A stretch of 7,281 nucleotides of DNA from Ruminococcaceae bacterium UBA7135 (GTDB lineage Bacteria; Bacillota; Clostridia; Oscillospirales; Ruminococcaceae), in NCBI GenBank assembly GCA_002492075.1, contig DKXD01000062.1, positions 1-7,281 of the forward strand. Reading direction: 5' to 3'. The notes under the pieces were generated by a model. The model saw nothing but the letters and a program-made list of their open reading frames with translations, was not told where the DNA came from and did not search any database. The position numbers and the translations under genes were made by a program. Shown one piece after another: positions 5,384 to 7,281 of the stretch (position 1 is its first letter; each line of letters opens with the position of its first letter).

Positions 5384-5413
5384 AAAAAGCGCCCCACAGA
5401 TTTGTGGGGCGCT
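5384..5413 (-). terminator. Second tandem intrinsic terminator of the candidate small RNA
   Basis: A perfect 11-bp stem: AGCGCCCCACA (5388-5398) with TGTGGGGCGCT (5403-5413) and a four-base loop. On the minus strand the 3' arm runs into TTTTTGTG (about 5381-5388). The plus-strand side is followed by GTATATTTTG, a weaker tract, so minus-strand action is favoured. It lies about 250 bases upstream of spoIIAA. Confidence 0.8.
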
Positions 5414-5427
5414 GTATATTTTGTGGG

Positions 5428-5468
5428 AAAAACACTAATGCCCTGCGGTCTCCCACAGGGCATTAGTG
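5428..5468 (-). terminator. First intrinsic terminator of the candidate small RNA
   Basis: A perfect 13-bp stem: CACTAATGCCCTG (5433-5445) with CAGGGCATTAGTG (5456-5468) and a 10-base loop. On the minus strand it is followed directly by TTTTT (5432-5428); on the plus strand by CTGGTTTGG, which is not a T-run. Confidence 0.85.
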
Positions 5469-5534
5469 CTGGTTTGGTTGGTAATTATATGAAAAGAAAG
5501 GTTATCGATTCAAGTCGCAAGGACTTCTTGCGAT
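5428..5534 (-). ncRNA. Candidate small RNA, about 107 nt (about 153 nt if read through)
   Basis: A near-consensus promoter (5541-5569) points into this segment and two intrinsic terminators close it. The predicted start near 5534 opens at once into a 5' hairpin, TCGCAAG-AAGTC-CTTGCGA on the minus strand (5533-5515). A roughly 45-base single-stranded stretch rich in A, C and U follows (5514-5469, including CCUUUCU at minus 5501-5495 and ACCAACCAAACC), then the terminator stem. No start codon with a ribosome site is present, so a coding role is unlikely. The compact design (5' stem, open centre, terminator) is typical of trans-acting small RNAs. No known family was recognised; it is not a match by eye to 6S, SRP, tmRNA or RNase P RNA. 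Confidence 0.6.
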
Positions 5535-5540
5535 GAGTTT

Positions 5541-5569
5541 ATTTTAGCACAGCATTGTGTTTAAGTCAA
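5541..5569 (-). promoter_or_regulatory. Sigma-A type promoter of the candidate small RNA
   Basis: On the minus strand TTGACT (5564-5569), exactly 17 bases, TAAAAT (5541-5546): ten of twelve consensus positions. The spacer contains an imperfect palindrome CACAATGCTGTG. The nearest minus-strand protein gene downstream begins 410 bases away beyond two terminators, so the promoter most likely serves the short RNA. Confidence 0.75.
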
Positions 5570-5589
5570 GAAGATTTCGTGACTATTTT

Positions 5590-5635
5590 GTGAAAATTTC
5601 ACGTTTTGTTGCTTACTTCTCTTTTTTAGCTAAAA
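5590..5635. promoter_or_regulatory. Two perfect palindromes upstream of the small-RNA promoter
   Basis: GTGAAA-A-TTTCAC (5590-5602) and TTTTAGCTAAAA (5624-5635) lie 21 and 55 bases upstream of the -35 box in an AT-rich stretch. They could be operators for the small-RNA promoter. The rest of 5603-5680 holds only a 5-bp hairpin CCGCG/CGCGG (5663-5677) just after the stop of the next gene, perhaps its weak terminator. Confidence 0.35.
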
Positions 5636-5680
5636 TGTGATTTAGGCAAATATTGGAAATTCCCGCGCATTTCGCGGTAT

Positions 5681-6025
5681 TCAGATACTCTGCCCGAATT
5701 TGCGGAGAATATCCCGCATAAGCTCCTTGTCAAGCGAATAGAGCCGCGTTTTCCCCTTGGGAAGATCGTTAGTGCGGTATTCAAACCGCATATAGATCTC
5801 GGTGTAATCCTCGTTGTAATAGAAAATGCACAGAAGATAGCTGTCTTTGGTGGCGTAGTAGTTCACGGGAGTGTAATTCAAAACCGCCCGCAGATCGTCG
5901 GAAAGCTCCGTCTCCACCCTGTCGAGCGGCACGGGGTCGAACTGAACCTTTTTCGTGTACTCCAACGCTTCGGCGCGCTTTTCTTCCTCGCTTTTGCCGT
6001 TTGCCTTTTTGAACAAGCCGAACAT
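5681..6025 (-). CDS. Hypothetical protein, 114 aa
   Basis: I do not recognise the family. The protein starts at ATG 6025, which follows GGAGGTG (minus strand, about 6031-6037) at a normal distance, so it is very probably translated. The N-terminus is short, hydrophobic and basic (MFGLFKK), then charged and helical to about residue 35. Residues 36-114 look like a small alpha/beta domain with aromatic strands (YYATKDSYLLCIFYY, YTEIYMRFEYR) and an amphipathic C-terminal helix (LMRDILRKFG). There is no clear signal peptide, membrane segment or metal-binding motif. A TATAAT-like -10 (minus strand, 6051-6056) sits just upstream without a good -35. It is a separate unit between the esterase and the candidate small RNA. 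Confidence 0.75.
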   Translation of the reverse strand: MFGLFKKANGKSEEEKRAEALEYTKKVQFDPVPLDRVETELSDDLRAVLNYTPVNYYATKDSYLLCIFYYNEDYTEIYMRFEYRTNDLPKGKTRLYSLDKELMRDILRKFGQSI

Positions 6026-6064
6026 TTAAGCACCTCCGCGCAAATTATTTATTATACAGGGGCT

Positions 6065-6088
6065 GTTTTCTCCCCCGCTTCGCGCTCA
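6065..6088 (-). repeat. Palindromic repeat, copy 3 (degenerate), over the esterase stop
   Basis: On the minus strand the esterase TGA runs into GCGCGAAGCGGGGGAGAAAAC. The 3' half, CGC-GAA-GCGGGGGAG plus A-run, is identical in its core to the copy at 4764-4782 and close to 1547-1579. The 5' half is altered, so only a short stem (CGC/GCG) remains. No T-run follows. Confidence 0.4.
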
Positions 6089-7281
6089 ATCACAGTAACC
6101 GAAGCCCAGAACGGCAAAGTAATGCTTCTTACCGCCCGCTACTTTAATTTCGACAGTATGCTCGGCAGCCTCGTCGTTGTCTATAACAAGCTCCGTAACG
6201 GGATTGTCCCAGCCGTCGGATTGGCGGGAGTTGACCGTCGCGGCAAGCTTGCCGTCAACATAGACGTCTGCGCTTGCGTAAGCCACAGACTTGTTCGCCT
6301 TGTAGATAAGCTGGAGAGACTTGCAATTGAGCGTAAATTTCATCGACGACTCCTGATCGCCCAAGTACATCCAGCCGTTATGGAACGCGGTATGTGTGTC
6401 GTGCTCCGCGAAATTGACAAGCTCAGGCTTGAGAGTTTCGCTGTCAATAAAATGCATATCGGTGTATCTGTCGCTGAAAACGGGATCAGGAAGCATTTTG
6501 TCCACATCGCCGGTGTTGTCATTGAGCGTTTCGATGACCGTTTCGTAGTAATGAGCAACGAAATCGCGCACTATCTCGTGACCGCGCTGATTGGGATGGC
6601 TCTGGTCGTCGGAATAATCCTGCCATGTCATTCTGCCCTCCGCAAACTCAACGCCGAGCGAGTCCGGCTCGCTTATCATAGGAAGTTTGTAATTATTACC
6701 GATCTGAGACATATGCGGCTGGCAGGTGTGACCGCTCTCTATAACCGTAAACAGCAGCACTACCGCAATATTATTATCCTGCGCAAGCAAAGTGCGCACC
6801 AAACTTTCGTAAGCGTTTTTGTAGCTTGTCTCCATTCCGTCGTTGACCGCGAATTCCACAAAGCATATATCGGGCTTATGCGCCAATACATCGCGTTCAA
6901 GGCGAACATTGCCCAATATCGACGGAGTTCCCGAAAGACCCGCGTTGACGTAGTTTATCTTAGCGTTCGGGTATTTTTCACACAGCCATTTATACGAAAG
7001 GTATGCCCAGCACAGCTCGGGCTCCGAAGGCGCTACCGTAAGTCCCTCCGTTATCGAACCGCCGATATACGAAACGGTTATTTCCTCGCCGTTTTCCGCT
7101 TTTTTCAGGACATTCGCCATACGCGTCATATCGCCTGTCGTCATCAAGGAACGGCTGACCATAAGCTCATATATTTCCTCCTCCGAAAGCTTTGAGTAGT
7201 CTATATCGGAGTTTTCGGGATCACTCGGCACAGTGCTTTCCAAATCGCTCGTACTGTTTTCTTCGGAACCGCTTGACTGTG
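6086..7281 (-). CDS. SGNH/GDSL-family esterase, probably secreted; N-terminus beyond the window
   Basis: The reading frame is open to the right edge, so the N-terminus is missing; a TTG at 7243 sits in a Ser/Glu/Asp-rich linker and is unlikely to be the true start. Counting from that TTG, the hydrolase domain spans about 50-240. It has block I GGSIT (61-65, nucleophile Ser63), block II NAGLSGT (100-106, Gly105), block III VEFAVND (129-135, Asn134) and block V DDQSHPNQRGH (212-222, Asp213 and His216). Residues 255-385 form a second, beta-rich domain (MKFTLNCKSLQLIYK, DVYVDGKLA), probably carbohydrate-binding. This layout is common in secreted or lipoprotein-anchored carbohydrate deacetylases of gut clostridia; polysaccharide deacetylation is inferred. 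The linker suggests a tethered or exported protein, but no signal peptide is in view. Confidence 0.85.
   Translation of the reverse strand, partial: QSSGSEENSTSDLESTVPSDPENSDIDYSKLSEEEIYELMVSRSLMTTGDMTRMANVLKKAENGEEITVSYIGGSITEGLTVAPSEPELCWAYLSYKWLCEKYPNAKINYVNAGLSGTPSILGNVRLERDVLAHKPDICFVEFAVNDGMETSYKNAYESLVRTLLAQDNNIAVVLLFTVIESGHTCQPHMSQIGNNYKLPMISEPDSLGVEFAEGRMTWQDYSDDQSHPNQRGHEIVRDFVAHYYETVIETLNDNTGDVDKMLPDPVFSDRYTDMHFIDSETLKPELVNFAEHDTHTAFHNGWMYLGDQESSMKFTLNCKSLQLIYKANKSVAYASADVYVDGKLAATVNSRQSDGWDNPVTELVIDNDEAAEHTVEIKVAGGKKHYFAVLGFGYCD

Noticed and set aside
5221..5463. 80-codon open frame on the minus strand over the small-RNA terminators
   Set aside because: It starts inside a terminator hairpin, has no ribosome site and no recognisable protein features.
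6122..7195. 357-codon open frame on the plus strand
   Set aside because: It is the antisense shadow of the esterase, which carries all catalytic blocks in the other strand.
1..7281. CRISPR arrays, tRNA or rRNA genes, insertion-sequence transposases
   Set aside because: No regularly spaced direct repeats, tRNA-like cloverleaf or CCA-adjacent arms, rRNA segments or transposase-like frames were seen on either strand.

Overview
The window looks like chromosomal DNA from an anaerobic, endospore-forming Firmicute. The evidence is a complete spoIIAA-spoIIAB-sigF cluster, purine-rich Shine-Dalgarno sites before nearly every gene, sigma-A type promoters and moderate GC. The protein set (long acidic DivIVA, class I fumarase beta subunit, CxxC-x17-CxxC zinc ribbon, secreted SGNH esterase) fits the gut Clostridia, possibly Oscillospiraceae/Ruminococcaceae. 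That placement is inference, because no rRNA or other taxonomic marker is present.

Layout. Plus strand: a 491-aa DivIVA-family coiled-coil protein with a long acidic tail (17-1492); a palindromic repeat (1520-1579); a possibly structured leader (1620-1751); an iron-sulfur fumarase/tartrate dehydratase beta-type subunit without its alpha partner (1784-2329); a strong sigma-A promoter (2391-2419) driving a small sigma-H-like sigma factor (2466-3029); a compact RNA fold (3058-3130) just upstream of a double zinc-ribbon protein (3156-3434); and a terminator (3533-3566). Minus strand, convergent: sigF (3623-4264), spoIIAB (4251-4706) and spoIIAA (4817-5131), read from right to left. Their upstream region is about 550 bp without a protein gene. 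It holds a candidate spoIIA promoter and, further out, a candidate small RNA gene with its own promoter and two tandem terminators (about 5381-5569). Beyond it, also on the minus strand, are a 114-aa protein of unknown function (5681-6025) and the 3' part of an SGNH/GDSL esterase that runs off the right edge (6086-7281).

How the genes fit together. SpoIIAA, SpoIIAB and sigma-F form the known partner-switching module that starts the forespore programme. Dephosphorylated SpoIIAA pulls the anti-sigma kinase SpoIIAB off sigma-F. A sigma-H-like factor lies a few kilobases away; sigma-H drives spoIIA in Bacillus, but the promoter visible here looks more like the long-spacer, Spo0A-activated sigma-A type. 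The fumarase subunit, zinc-ribbon protein, unknown protein and esterase have no visible functional link to sporulation.

The most interesting unexplained signals are non-coding: the candidate small RNA upstream of spoIIA, the three-way-junction fold with complementary loops before the zinc-ribbon gene, the inverted-repeat leader before the fumarase gene, and a small palindrome family present in three intergenic places.
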